A stretch of DNA of 64,000 nucleotides, taken from Clostridiales bacterium. Lineage in GTDB: Bacteria; Bacillota; Clostridia; Peptostreptococcales; Anaerovoracaceae. Both the position numbers and the translations under genes were made by a program. The notes beneath the pieces were generated by a model that did not search any database, had not been told where the DNA came from, and saw only the letters and a program-made list of their open reading frames with translations. The stretch covers positions 2,260,929 through 2,324,928 of the forward strand of contig CP042469.1 of assembly GCA_015243575.1 (NCBI GenBank). The letters run 5' to 3'. How positions within the stretch are numbered: position 1 is the first letter of the stretch; each line of letters starts with the position of its first letter. Below, one piece after another: positions 24,419 to 34,016 of this stretch.

Positions 24419-27268
24419 TTATAACCTCCCTCGGCAATCAAGAGTTAAATTTCCAGAAATAGACCCTCCGTTATTAAAAAGTGCTGCTCTTATGGTGGAA
24501 TTTGAACCAACATATGATGCAAAAATCATAATGTGATTTCTACTTATGATAGGCGATGCTACAGAAAAAGAAAACTCTGACAACGGAATATTTGCTATTG
24601 TTGACCCATCAAAATATACAATCTGAGTAGGCTGAAACGTCAATATAGGCAGAACCTTTTTAGGAGTAATCTTTAATGTTAGTGTTAATCTTGCTTCAAC
24701 CGCACTTCGATTCATAAATCTCCCTTGCCATGCAATATTATTAAAATACTCATAAGTACTTTCATCCACCAACGTATCCAGAGCGCTATCTGCTTTCTGC
24801 CGACTGTTTAGTCCTTCGGCAAGATCCGATACCGCACTCAGCACGTCCTGTTGATACTGCATCGTAATCGCGGTCGGCGTGGTGTGCATGGTTTTGAGAA
24901 TTGGATAATCAACGGTATATACAGCATTCACATCGTAGTTTGTCGCCAATATAAATGCAGAGCTTTGTCCATTTGTTTCTGACGATGATCCACTTAATAC
25001 TGTCCATCCACTATCACGAATCTGATTTCTATAAACACTATTTATAGTCTCTGCTTTTGACTTTAACCATGTGGCTGAACCACCTAGACCATAATTACTG
25101 TTTATCCTATAATAACTGTCAGCGGCTAAAGGATTCGCCACCTCCCCAAGCACCATCCCGGTATCCACGTACACGTAATTGTCCCCTTTGTCCAGTTTCG
25201 GAATGTCACCGTGGATATGGACGTTTACATCAGTGATCGGTTCGGGATTTGAAAGTTTGTAGTGTAGCTGGTAGCCTTCGTAGCCGGGAGCTATGTTGTT
25301 TTTGCACCAAGTTATAAGAGAGGTATTCGTTGAGCCGTTGTCGCATTTCATTATCTTCATTCCATTTGTAACAGGAGTATACAGGTTATTAGTCACAGTT
25401 ATGGAATTAGCTGAAACAGCAGCTATAAGATCGTATCCGTATCCGGGAATAAAAATATAGTCACCAACGGCAAACTTGGTATTGCCCTCTCCGAGTGTGA
25501 CATTAATCACTTTTTGGCCTGATGTGTTAGTACCAACAGCAAGAGATGTTACTGCACCGGTAGGTAATGAACCGTCCACTATGCTTACCCAGCCAACGTA
25601 CCTCACTCCACTGTATGCTACAGCTTTCCACCCATTCATAAACGCCTTGACTTCGTCTGCATTTGGGTTAAACGATTCTCCCCAGCCAGTGGTTACATCA
25701 TTTAGTCCAAGGTAGACGACTCCATTGTATAAGGCACCTTGATTCCCACCGTTTATTATTTGTATCTGGGGAATGATTGAACCATCGTAGCCAATCATTT
25801 TTGTTAGAGAGGTGTCATTTACGTTATTAAGAAAATTGGCTATTGCGATTTGCTTTGATCCGGCAAAATCTAAGTTATACGCACAATCATAGTCTTTACC
25901 GAACAGCGTCCTGTGTTTCCAGTTCAGTAGTCCAGATACTTTACCGTTCTCATATGTGAATGTATCATCAGAAGTGAACTTTCCCTCGATAACGCAACGA
26001 TCAATTCGACACGGCTTGTATGATGCTGGAGCTGTGGTTCCTTCTACGAGCACAAAACTATCATAATAGCAAGTATTGGCTCCTGCATTGGTCATTCTAA
26101 CCTTTACTTGAGTATTTGAGCCTGTGTTAAATGTGCCACCAGTGCTCAATGCAATAGTTTCAGCCATATTTACAACCTGTGCATTACTGTTTGTTCCTGA
26201 TTTATTTGCACTAAAATAATAGTTTGTATTGGGCTTTACATTTACTACATTCCCTATATTATTATAAGTGGTAGTAACAAATTTAAACTTACCATTTTCA
26301 ATTGACAGCGTCCCTGTAGAAGGGTCAAACGGCACCCACCATGCAATTCCTTCCTCGCAATTTCCATTCCTAACAAGGTTGTCATGCCGTACTTCGATAT
26401 ATGGGTTCTGGAGGCAAGCGTATGAGTCAACGTAGGGATATTTTTCCATGAGCTGGGCTTCGGAGAATGTTGCGTATTCAGTGGCGGTGATTTCGTTGAT
26501 TTGGAATCCGTCAAAATACGCATATTGGGTGTTTGCTCCATCAATCGCAATACCAATAGAATTCCCAGAATTGACATCAGATGGGGACATTTTAAATCCA
26601 GACCTTACAAATTTACTTGTATCAGTTACACGTGTGGAATATGCGTCATTCCCGCCACCAACGTTATTCTTATAAACTCTTATCCCAATACTTGCATTTC
26701 CATTTTTCAGGTAAGCACTCACAAAGTAATATTTAGAATAATCTAATGTGCTCAAAGTATTTAAAACTTTTACGACTGCACCAGTTGTTGAAGTGAGTGT
26801 AGCCTTTATGCCATTGCTACCAAAAACTTTATTAGTTGAATCTAAAGTTGCCGTTACCTGATAAGTTCCCCACTTACTCACATCCTCACAGTTCCCATCC
26901 TTGCCAAGCAGATTTACGTAGCTCTTGCCTTGCATGGTAAATTTGGGGATTGATGTCATGCCGTCAGACCTGCGGATTACAGAGTTCATTCCGAGTCCAA
27001 TAGAGGGAGACAATGTAACTCCACTTTTTATCGTCGAATTGATTTCTTCATCTGCAGCCTGCCGGGCAGCTGCCTCACTGCTGATCAAATCCCTAAGCTC
27101 ACTATCCCCCGCACTCCTGGCTGCAGCTTCTGCCGACAGGGCATCAGCGTTGTTTTTTAATGCCGCGTCGATCAACTCATTATCGTTATTCAAGTCATCC
27201 CGCTTCATGTAATCACTGCCAAGCCATTGATTCAGCTTATAGTTCTTCGTTCTATTGGTGCTTGCCAT
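24419..27268 (-). CDS. Large tail fibre protein of module B
   Basis: 949 aa. The N-terminus (NYKLNQWLGSDYMKRDDLN, then helical ALSAEAAARSAGDSELRDLI) is a typical fibre attachment region and short coiled coil. Two jelly-roll carbohydrate-binding-like segments follow, beginning near KDGNCEDVSKWG (about 122) and NLVRNGNCEEGIAWW (about 300). The rest is beta-rich and repeats Gly/Asn/Ser motifs. The C-terminus looks like a separate strand-rich tip. It probably recognises cell-wall glycans of target bacteria. The start overlaps the stop of the YmfQ gene. Confidence 0.82.
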   Translation of the reverse strand: MASTNRTKNYKLNQWLGSDYMKRDDLNNDNELIDAALKNNADALSAEAAARSAGDSELRDLISSEAAARQAADEEINSTIKSGVTLSPSIGLGMNSVIRRSDGMTSIPKFTMQGKSYVNLLGKDGNCEDVSKWGTYQVTATLDSTNKVFGSNGIKATLTSTTGAVVKVLNTLSTLDYSKYYFVSAYLKNGNASIGIRVYKNNVGGGNDAYSTRVTDTSKFVRSGFKMSPSDVNSGNSIGIAIDGANTQYAYFDGFQINEITATEYATFSEAQLMEKYPYVDSYACLQNPYIEVRHDNLVRNGNCEEGIAWWVPFDPSTGTLSIENGKFKFVTTTYNNIGNVVNVKPNTNYYFSANKSGTNSNAQVVNMAETIALSTGGTFNTGSNTQVKVRMTNAGANTCYYDSFVLVEGTTAPASYKPCRIDRCVIEGKFTSDDTFTYENGKVSGLLNWKHRTLFGKDYDCAYNLDFAGSKQIAIANFLNNVNDTSLTKMIGYDGSIIPQIQIINGGNQGALYNGVVYLGLNDVTTGWGESFNPNADEVKAFMNGWKAVAYSGVRYVGWVSIVDGSLPTGAVTSLAVGTNTSGQKVINVTLGEGNTKFAVGDYIFIPGYGYDLIAAVSANSITVTNNLYTPVTNGMKIMKCDNGSTNTSLITWCKNNIAPGYEGYQLHYKLSNPEPITDVNVHIHGDIPKLDKGDNYVYVDTGMVLGEVANPLAADSYYRINSNYGLGGSATWLKSKAETINSVYRNQIRDSGWTVLSGSSSETNGQSSAFILATNYDVNAVYTVDYPILKTMHTTPTAITMQYQQDVLSAVSDLAEGLNSRQKADSALDTLVDESTYEYFNNIAWQGRFMNRSAVEARLTLTLKITPKKVLPILTFQPTQIVYFDGSTIANIPLSEFSFSVASPIISRNHIMIFASYVGSNSTIRAALFNNGGSISGNLTLDCRGRL

Positions 27269-27819
27269 TATGGCGCCTCCTTATATCTTTCAAATTCATC
27301 CCAGGTCAGATTCAGGGAATCCCAATCCTCCCATGTATTATGGTAGCTTTCATACTGATTCCAAGAGATCCATGTATATTCAAATAGATAAGCCAGATGG
27401 GCAGGCTTAATCTGCTCTATTGTTAAAATGAGGTCACTCATGTTTTCGGGAATACCTAGAACTCCTACAAATTTAATGACGAAACGATTGTTTTGAACAT
27501 CCTCAATCACTTCCACCTCTCCGTTGGAATAGGATGCGGCAGTGTCAATGATCATCTGCTTTGTCACCGTACCGATGCCGGTCACTTTTGCCTTAATTCG
27601 TTCTCTCCTGAACGAACTGCTCTTCGAGACGTCCACATCCAAACCGCAGATCTGTTCATAGCGGCTCAGCAGGCTCAAAGATGTATTAATAAAGCACTCA
27701 TTTGTTATTTCTTGAAAGCCTCCTAATACCTCTGTCAACTCATCGTTCACTATATTTTGCAGTTCTTCCATGGTTGAATTGCCAGCATAGACAGGGGGTA
27801 GTATTTCCATCCAGCTCAT
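27268..27819 (-). CDS. YmfQ-like (DUF2313) tail/baseplate protein, module B
   Basis: 183 aa from ATG 27819 (GGAGG 9 nt upstream; an upstream TTG would abut the ribosome binding site). Typical YmfQ pattern: EILPPVYAGNSTMEELQ, RYEQICGLDVDVSKS, FRRERIKAKVTGIGTVTKQM and ILTIEQIKPAHLAYLF. It attaches the fibre to the baseplate. The C-terminus carries short W-x-x-W repeats (WNQYESYHNTWEDWDSL) seen in clostridial relatives. Confidence 0.88.
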   Translation of the reverse strand: MSWMEILPPVYAGNSTMEELQNIVNDELTEVLGGFQEITNECFINTSLSLLSRYEQICGLDVDVSKSSSFRRERIKAKVTGIGTVTKQMIIDTAASYSNGEVEVIEDVQNNRFVIKFVGVLGIPENMSDLILTIEQIKPAHLAYLFEYTWISWNQYESYHNTWEDWDSLNLTWDEFERYKEAP

Positions 27820-27820
27820 A

Positions 27821-28843
27821 TCAATCAACCTCCGTTAAAGAGATCGTTCCTACTGTAGGGACCTGCGTTTCTCCTATGGTAATATTGGCCGTACCTCCAT
27901 TGACCAAAAGTGAATCGTAATCTTTCACCCCTGCGGTATCAAGCAGCAGACTTCCAACCTTTGCGTGGCTCACAGAATATGTCCTAAAGACTAGGCTATT
28001 CAGATATTCTGCTACCATGATCCGGAACGAGGCCTGTACATCATTATAATTCCTGGACCCATCGAGCCATATATTGGCAGATATTGTAATGGGAACGCAG
28101 TCAGGACTTTGAACCGTAACGGCAGCTCCAATGGGGCGAACCGTTTCGATAAATGCTGCTACAGAATTCGGCAAGCTTTCATCGATCTCCACATTGCTAT
28201 CAACAACGAGTACTTTCACAGTTCCGGGGCCATTCCACAGGGGAAGAACCTTTGCATTGCCGGTACCCTGAACCTTTAACGCCCACTCTTTGTAGTGATC
28301 CGCATTTCCAGAGGTGCTGGGCGCTTGCGCTTTCGCATAGAACCTTGATCTCAAATTATCGTCCGTTTCTTCATCAGCTCCTGATGTTATGACATCGGTC
28401 AGCACTGCCGTTACTCCGGCGAGATTATCGATGTTTTCCAGTGCTCCGTCGTAGAGGTTTCCTATATCACCCTCCTGTTCACAGATGGCACTGTAGACAT
28501 TTGTTGCTGTCAATTCCGTAATCTTATAAGTTGTATCGTTGATCCCCCATCTGGTTCCGATATTCACGGTGCCGTTTGTCTCTACTTTTCGAACAGCATG
28601 AGTTGCTGCTTTTCGAGATATGCCGTAGTCCGCCACAACACGATCGAGATACTCTCCAGAGGCTGTATCACCGAAGACCAGATCCAGAAACTGATTGAGG
28701 TTATAGTAGGTTTGGGCAAGCTCATAAGCGCAGGGGGCCAATGCATCATAGATCACGCTTCCCTCTCGCTTATCTACGTCAGCGCCTACCCGCCCAAGCA
28801 TATGAGACATAATGTTTTCATAAGTCTTATCAGAAAACATCAT
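27821..28843 (-). CDS. Baseplate J/gp47-family protein (XkdT-like), module B
   Basis: 340 aa from ATG 28843, after AAAGGAGGTGAATTT. Conserved segments: ADVDKREGSVIYDALAPCAY, GEYLDRVVADYGI, GADEETDDNLRSRF and APSTSGNADHYKEWAL. It forms the baseplate wedge that triggers sheath contraction. It overlaps DUF2634 upstream by four bases. Confidence 0.92.
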   Translation of the reverse strand: MMFSDKTYENIMSHMLGRVGADVDKREGSVIYDALAPCAYELAQTYYNLNQFLDLVFGDTASGEYLDRVVADYGISRKAATHAVRKVETNGTVNIGTRWGINDTTYKITELTATNVYSAICEQEGDIGNLYDGALENIDNLAGVTAVLTDVITSGADEETDDNLRSRFYAKAQAPSTSGNADHYKEWALKVQGTGNAKVLPLWNGPGTVKVLVVDSNVEIDESLPNSVAAFIETVRPIGAAVTVQSPDCVPITISANIWLDGSRNYNDVQASFRIMVAEYLNSLVFRTYSVSHAKVGSLLLDTAGVKDYDSLLVNGGTANITIGETQVPTVGTISLTEVD

Positions 28844-29238
28844 AAATTCACCTCCTTTGTGATGGTGATTTCTCCATAAATACTAACCACATTGAAGGTA
28901 CAAAGAAGTTGGTCCCCTGTCACAGCAAAGTTAAAATCATCAACACTCTCAATGCGATCATCCCGCAGCAGGCACTCCTGAACTCTCCTTTTGAGTTCCA
29001 CCTTCACATAAGAAACATCTTTGCCGATGAGTGAATCCAGCTCAATTCCGTAGGAAAAGCTGTAAATGGGATACTCGCACTTTTCTGTGTTCAAGACCTT
29101 ATTAACTGCTTGTTTCAGCGCTTCCCGCCCGTCAACATACCCTTGGATATTGGTTTCATTCAGCCTGTAGGTTCTATTTGTGTCTATTTTGTCAACGATT
29201 TCAATATCGGTTGAAAGCGATGCCTTTGGTATTGTCAT
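28840..29238 (-). CDS. DUF2634 (XkdS-like) baseplate protein, module B
   Basis: 132 aa after TGGAGGTGATTACCGA. GYVDGREALKQAVNKVLNTE followed by YPIYSFSYGIELDSLIGK is the gpW/gp25-type signature of DUF2634. These proteins are gp25-like lysozyme-fold wedge parts that link the sheath with the baseplate. Confidence 0.9.
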   Translation of the reverse strand: MTIPKASLSTDIEIVDKIDTNRTYRLNETNIQGYVDGREALKQAVNKVLNTEKCEYPIYSFSYGIELDSLIGKDVSYVKVELKRRVQECLLRDDRIESVDDFNFAVTGDQLLCTFNVVSIYGEITITKEVNL

Positions 29239-29468
29239 TCGGTAATCACCTCCAGAACGTAGAATTGCTGTCCGCCATGGTTCCGCAGCAGCCTGACTCT
29301 TTGCCCGATGATAAGAGACGACTTTAGATTTCCAAGGATCAATTCATCAGGCAAGATCAGCTTATCACTAATTCTAATTCCGTCTCTCGTTACAGTGCCC
29401 GTAAGCAAGCAGCAAAGGGCAGCGGAATTCAGATAGTTATGTACGATTGTTTTGATTTCGTTGATCAT
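29235..29468 (-). CDS. DUF2577 (XkdR-like) tail protein, module B
   Basis: 77 aa; GGAGGTGGTACT precedes the ATG. The OB-like strand pattern (DKLILPDELILGN, RVRLLRNHGGQQFYVLEVI) matches DUF2577, a small baseplate protein in PBSX-like tails. It overlaps its neighbours at both ends by four bases. Confidence 0.85.
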   Translation of the reverse strand: MINEIKTIVHNYLNSAALCCLLTGTVTRDGIRISDKLILPDELILGNLKSSLIIGQRVRLLRNHGGQQFYVLEVITE

Positions 29469-30403
29469 AGTACCACCTCCAGGCTCATGGTATGGACCGG
29501 CAGAAAGTTGTGGTTAACCGATTTTACGAGAAGATAACGGCCGAGTTCGATGTCTCCAATTTGTCCGTAAACACTGGTTCCTGCCCGTACACTTGTATCA
29601 CCCAGGCAGTTCAGGCTAAGGCTCTCGACCTCATGGTTATATAATCCCAGAAGTTGATCTGCCATGTCCTTGGTCTTTGCGTAATTCGCATTGTTGTCCA
29701 GTTTTTCATAATATTGCAGCAAACCATAACGTATAATGGAATTACTGTCTATCGCTATGTAGGTATCGTCTTTTCCGCTGGTATCATTTCTGCTGACCAG
29801 CTTGATTTGATTATAGAATTCATCATCAATTGACTGTTCATAGCTATAGTCGTAAACCAGGCTCTCATCTCCCAGCACCAGGCTCAATCTCAAGTTATCC
29901 AAATCTCGAAGGGTGATTTTTCCAAACTCATCTCGTAACGCATATTTTTTACCAAGGTATAATACGGTATCACTGATTCCCGAGTAGACCATGTCGAGCC
30001 AGGTCTTGTCGTAATGGGAGCTAGTCGCAAGCAAGTACCCGGAATCCTCTATCGTCCCATATTTTAAGCCAAGGGTATTGCACATCCTTTTTACGAGGGT
30101 TGCAGCCGTGTCATTTTTCACTAAGATCGTGTCTTTCGCCTTGCAATATCTCAGCTGATCATAGGCGGTGACACTAATCTCTTTGTCCCTCCCCCTACCG
30201 TGCTTGAAAACATAGCCGAAAAAAATATTGTTATCGTTAAATTTAAAGCTCACAGCACTTCCGTTGTTTACTGAAAGATCGTCATTGATGCAGGTAAATT
30301 CCAGTTTGCTGCACCCGTCATTTAGCGAATCCTTATAGGATACCTTCGTCACCAGCTGGCTGATCTCATAAGTGCTGTCATCTGTATTTAATAGAAATTC
30401 CAT
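29465..30403 (-). CDS. XkdQ/YqbQ-like baseplate hub protein, module B
   Basis: 312 aa. Pattern of the gp27/gpD-type hub: SYKDSLNDGCSKLEF at the N-terminus, VTAYDQLRYCKAKDT, LVKRMCNTLGLKYG, ITLRDLDNL and a C-terminal strand-rich domain. The hub connects tube, tape measure and spike. The start follows TTAGGCGGTGAATC. Confidence 0.88.
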   Translation of the reverse strand: MEFLLNTDDSTYEISQLVTKVSYKDSLNDGCSKLEFTCINDDLSVNNGSAVSFKFNDNNIFFGYVFKHGRGRDKEISVTAYDQLRYCKAKDTILVKNDTAATLVKRMCNTLGLKYGTIEDSGYLLATSSHYDKTWLDMVYSGISDTVLYLGKKYALRDEFGKITLRDLDNLRLSLVLGDESLVYDYSYEQSIDDEFYNQIKLVSRNDTSGKDDTYIAIDSNSIIRYGLLQYYEKLDNNANYAKTKDMADQLLGLYNHEVESLSLNCLGDTSVRAGTSVYGQIGDIELGRYLLVKSVNHNFLPVHTMSLEVVL

Positions 30404-30413
30404 GATTCACCGC

Positions 30414-31079
30414 CTAATTTGGTATTGTCAGAATCTGACCAGGATAAATCAGGGCTGGATTCTTTACCTTGTCTGTATTGGCCTGATAAATCTTCGTGTA
30501 CTTCGACCCGTCGCCATAATATTTTTTCGAGATTGCCCATAGAGTGTCACCCTTTACGACTGTATGGGTTCCGGAATTCTTAGGATTTTCCGTTTCAGCA
30601 GCTGCAGTTTCCTTCACAACATAATGACCGTCATCCATCTTGAGAAGTTGAGACGCCTTTCCGTAGGGCTTGTACTCAATCAGCGAAAAGGATACATATT
30701 TATCTCCCTCTTCACCTGCCCGCTCCGTGATATCCAGATCCCGAATCAATACCAGCGTGTTGATATCGTCGCCGATCCCATTGGTGGCGATAAAGCGGAC
30801 TGGAACAAGCCCGCTTCTCCATCTCTCAAATCTCTTTAAATAGTAGTCTGCATCCTTAAACCGATTCGGTGTCCTCACATAGTGGTAAGCTTTTCGAGGG
30901 AGCTCGCAGTCAAAAGAGTATTCCTTTAATTCCATTCTGGTTGGAACTGCAATCTGATCCAGCCCAAGCACCTCATATTTCTCAACAGAAAGGGAGCTTT
31001 TTACCTTCACTTCGTCCGGATTGACCGGCAAGCGATACGTTCGATTGCCATAATCAAAAAAGATCGCATAGTCACTCAT
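30414..31079 (-). CDS. LysM-domain tail protein (XkdP-like), module B
   Basis: 221 aa from ATG 31079, which overlaps the tape-measure stop (TGATG) after GAGGGGG. An N-terminal beta domain (YAIFFDYGNRTYRLPVNPDE) is followed at about 173-221 by a LysM repeat (THTVVKGDTLWAISKKYYGD). LysM binds peptidoglycan; in XkdP the protein sits in the baseplate/tube region and joins the cell-wall-contacting end. Confidence 0.9.
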   Translation of the reverse strand: MSDYAIFFDYGNRTYRLPVNPDEVKVKSSLSVEKYEVLGLDQIAVPTRMELKEYSFDCELPRKAYHYVRTPNRFKDADYYLKRFERWRSGLVPVRFIATNGIGDDINTLVLIRDLDITERAGEEGDKYVSFSLIEYKPYGKASQLLKMDDGHYVVKETAAAETENPKNSGTHTVVKGDTLWAISKKYYGDGSKYTKIYQANTDKVKNPALIYPGQILTIPN

Positions 31080-32884
31080 CAATATACCCCCTCACCTGCT
31101 GTGGCAATTTGTTCTCTCAGGATCCGCTGGATTCTGCCGGCCACCTTGTCAGCATCGGCTTCCTTATGAATATCTCCGAAAGATACCTGGATATTGGGCG
31201 CCACTGTAGCCGTACTGAATTTGTTGATATAGTCCCGTTCTGCGATATCCCGCAAATACTGAATATCCTCTTCCGCCATGTCAACAGCAAGATTTCCGTT
31301 TGAGCCAGTGCCCTGTACAGAAACTGGATTGCTGGGAGTGCCGAGGTCGCTGCTACCGGAAAAACCAGGTATATTTGACGCATCCGAACCGCCATATCCA
31401 AACGTATTTGATCCATCTGTACCTAGTCCAAATCCATTTGTAAAACTGCTTATTTGATCTTTAATATCTCCAATTTTGTTTTTTCCTGCATCATAAAGGC
31501 CCTTACCTACATTGGACCCCTTTTCAAATACCTCTGAGTAATTAAAGGTTTTCTTATATTCCAGACCCTCTGTAAAGCCTTTAAACTTGTCGATTGGATT
31601 TACATCAATGAGTTCAAGCCCGCTTAAGATCTCTATTAGAAAATTAATCTTTGATATGAATTTGTTGATTAGCGAAGTAATAAAAAGGTCAATCAACTTT
31701 ATTGCTCCGATAAAAGCGTTCTGTATATAAACTGGAATATCTAAGAAAATAGCCACTAATGCAGATGCAAGGCCAAAGATAAACCCAAAAACGCTTTGTG
31801 CAGTAACTCCAAGTTTTCCAAGCACAAATATTATGGCAGCAACCGCAGCAACGATCAGGAGTATCGGCCAGCTAGCAGCAATCCATCCTGCAGCTTGCGC
31901 AAGAATGGGCGAAACCATTCCCCAAAGTGCAGGTATTAATGCCAGGAGCTTTGTCCTCAAACCGTTTAGATATGATATTGCCAGCGCGAATAAAATGGGT
32001 CCGATGATGTCCCATGCACCAATTATTGAATCAACCAACCAGCTTAAGACACTTCCTATTGCATAAATACCTAATATAATGCTATTTAAATAGGGCTCAA
32101 ATTCACTTGATCCCATAAAGCTGCTTATGCTCTCTATAACGCCGCCAAAAGCTTCAATTGTAACATTTCTGATTCGGTCCAGTACCTCCGAAAACTTCAT
32201 TGGCAAGTTTGAAAATTCACTATTAATATCATTTGAAGCAGCAAACATAGCATTTTTCAAAAGATCTGCCGTAAGGGTACCTTCTGCAGCCATTTTACTA
32301 AGCTCCAGCTTAGATTTTCCGGTGAAAGATTCCATTGCTTTTAAAATAGCCGGCGCATTTTTTGTAATGTTATCAAAAACTCCATCATCGACCGTACCTG
32401 TTCCCATTGATTTTATTACTTGATCAATTCCAGCAGATTGAGTTGCATCGTCAGTTCCGCCAAGCTTATATGATTTATGCATCAGCTCTGAAAATCCTAA
32501 CGCTTCATCGTTTGACAAGGAGCTGTTAGTCATTCCTTTAAGATCAGAAAAAGTACGCACAATATTGGAATAAGAAGTTCTTGAACGATTCGCCGCAGCA
32601 AAGATCTTCTCCTGAAGATTCTCCTGTACTCCCAGCTCATTATTTACAGCCTTTATTCTCGTCTGCACGCGCGTATATTCATCTGCCATCTTCATGCCAT
32701 TCTTTATAACATCAAGGATTAAATCGGCCTTAGACTCCGTATTTTTTAAGCTTTTATTCAGATTGTTGACTGAGATGTTTGTCTGATCAAATTTCATAGA
32801 TGCCGTATCTGCCATTTTCGATAGCACTTGCATTGAAACCGAAGTTCTATCGTATAGCGCAAGTGACGTATTTAAAGTACTCAT
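31079..32884 (-). CDS. Tail tape measure protein, module B
   Basis: About 601 aa from ATG 32884 (GGGGAGG at -8; a GTG one codon upstream is also possible). Residues 1-140 are coiled coil (NISVNNLNKSLKNTESKAD), then a tape-measure N-domain (NRSRTSYSNIVRTFSDLKG; SELMHKSYKLGG). Several hydrophobic helices lie at about 255-345 and 350-395, as usual for tape measures. Its length sets tail length; it is short compared with PBSX XkdO, so a short tail is expected. The end is Gly/Ser-rich, then a helix. Confidence 0.88.
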   Translation of the reverse strand: MSTLNTSLALYDRTSVSMQVLSKMADTASMKFDQTNISVNNLNKSLKNTESKADLILDVIKNGMKMADEYTRVQTRIKAVNNELGVQENLQEKIFAAANRSRTSYSNIVRTFSDLKGMTNSSLSNDEALGFSELMHKSYKLGGTDDATQSAGIDQVIKSMGTGTVDDGVFDNITKNAPAILKAMESFTGKSKLELSKMAAEGTLTADLLKNAMFAASNDINSEFSNLPMKFSEVLDRIRNVTIEAFGGVIESISSFMGSSEFEPYLNSIILGIYAIGSVLSWLVDSIIGAWDIIGPILFALAISYLNGLRTKLLALIPALWGMVSPILAQAAGWIAASWPILLIVAAVAAIIFVLGKLGVTAQSVFGFIFGLASALVAIFLDIPVYIQNAFIGAIKLIDLFITSLINKFISKINFLIEILSGLELIDVNPIDKFKGFTEGLEYKKTFNYSEVFEKGSNVGKGLYDAGKNKIGDIKDQISSFTNGFGLGTDGSNTFGYGGSDASNIPGFSGSSDLGTPSNPVSVQGTGSNGNLAVDMAEEDIQYLRDIAERDYINKFSTATVAPNIQVSFGDIHKEADADKVAGRIQRILREQIATAGEGVY

Positions 32885-33072
32885 CACCTTTTCCTCCCCT
32901 TCTTCGGAATATTTTTTGATGCATTTTTTTCTTCCTCAACGCGCACGATAATGCTTCCATAAATGAATGCTTTTTCTTCATGGCTCATGGAGCTTAATTG
33001 TGAAGGAAGGATACGCAATTTTTGGAGGGCAAAGTGTGCCAAGTTAAACTCGGCATCGCCCTCCCTTATTCG
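32884..33072 (-). CDS. -1 frameshift extension of the module B tail assembly chaperone
   Basis: 62 codons in the -1 frame relative to the 33066 gene, ending at TGA overlapping the tape-measure start. The slippery heptamer A-AAA-AAC occurs in zero frame (33078 down to 33072) two codons before the stop. The product continues KKRIREGDAEFNLAHFAL and ends GSIIVRVEEEK... with a basic tail. This copies the lambda G/GT arrangement used by many tailed phages. No start codon of its own. Confidence 0.85.
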   Translation of the reverse strand, partial: RIREGDAEFNLAHFALQKLRILPSQLSSMSHEEKAFIYGSIIVRVEEEKNASKNIPKKGRKR

Positions 33073-33470
33073 TTTTTTACTTCATCAATATCCTTGTTGA
33101 TATCTTTATCAAGGCCGCTGAGTTCCTGAACTGCCTGAGCCAGGTTTGCAAATTCTCCGATGAGCAGCATGTTTTTCAGCGTCTCAGTTTCACCAAGTCC
33201 GTACTTATCCTGGAGCTTTGCATCCGAAAGATTTGGTTCCACGACAGCACTTGCCGTCAACGCCTGGACATACTCCGTACGGTTAAAGGTCTCAACGCCT
33301 TTCTTGTCGACCTTTGTATATTTCTTGATCAGCTGTTCATTTTCCTTTTGCGTGATGGGCTTTATAATAAAGGGGCTCGGTTTACCGTCCTCCCCCAGAA
33401 ACCGTTCCGAAACGATGACCTCACGATTCCCGATCTGAACCGGGTTTAAAAATGCTTTTATTGAACTCAT
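33066..33470 (-). CDS. Tail assembly chaperone, short form (XkdN-like), module B
   Basis: 134 aa from ATG 33470; an upstream in-frame start at 33488 is less likely. Features: SSIKAFLNPVQIGNREVIVSE, PFIIKPITQKENEQLIKKY and a C-terminal acidic helix (LSGLDKDINKDIDEVKNE). XkdN-type proteins coat the tape measure during tail assembly. A share of ribosomes should slip at A-AAA-AAC near the end and make the long form described separately. It lies between tube and tape measure, the canonical place. Confidence 0.88.
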   Translation of the reverse strand: MSSIKAFLNPVQIGNREVIVSERFLGEDGKPSPFIIKPITQKENEQLIKKYTKVDKKGVETFNRTEYVQALTASAVVEPNLSDAKLQDKYGLGETETLKNMLLIGEFANLAQAVQELSGLDKDINKDIDEVKNE

Positions 33471-33524
33471 TTTGTTTTCTCCTAACAATTGTTGAAAGAA
33501 GAGAGGAGCGCAAGGCTCCTTCTC

Positions 33525-34001
33525 TTATCTGTAGTTTTCCGGAAGCGCAAAGCTTTCCAGAACGTTGATTCCGTCATAGGTAAAGTCGGTGTCAAAAGTG
33601 ATGGGATCATCAGAACTGTCATCAAGCACCGCCACCGGAATGGATGCGAATATAACATTTGACAGAACGACTTCCTGCCTTCCTACGGTGGACTGAGCGT
33701 CCTCGTTGTATACCTGCAGTGTGATTCCGTTGTAATTGCCTTCCTTAAGGTAAGCTAATGCCTGTTTCAGCACTTCACTGTTCATAAAATACATGGTCAG
33801 GCTTCCGGTTCCTTCTGCCCCAGTCACCTTGTGTTGCGTCATTCTGCTGCCCAGCATTCTTTTTGCTGATACGGTCAATCCTAGCTGTGCTTTCAAAGTG
33901 GATACCTCAAACAGTTCCCTGTTTGACCCGTTGATGGTAATATAGGCCTTCCCCTCATGAGAGGATATGGTATCCGCGATTCTTGTATAATTATCTGACA
34001 T
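33525..34001 (-). CDS. Phage tail tube protein (XkdM-like), module B
   Basis: 158 aa after TAGGAGGATAAAATC. Pattern of XkdM: ISSHEGKAYITINGSNRELFE, MLGSRMTQHKVTGAEGTGSLT, YFMNSEVLKQAL and PITFDTDFTYDGINVLESF. It polymerises into the inner tube that is driven through the target envelope. Confidence 0.92.
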   Translation of the reverse strand: MSDNYTRIADTISSHEGKAYITINGSNRELFEVSTLKAQLGLTVSAKRMLGSRMTQHKVTGAEGTGSLTMYFMNSEVLKQALAYLKEGNYNGITLQVYNEDAQSTVGRQEVVLSNVIFASIPVAVLDDSSDDPITFDTDFTYDGINVLESFALPENYR

Positions 34002-34016
34002 GATTTTATCCTCCTA

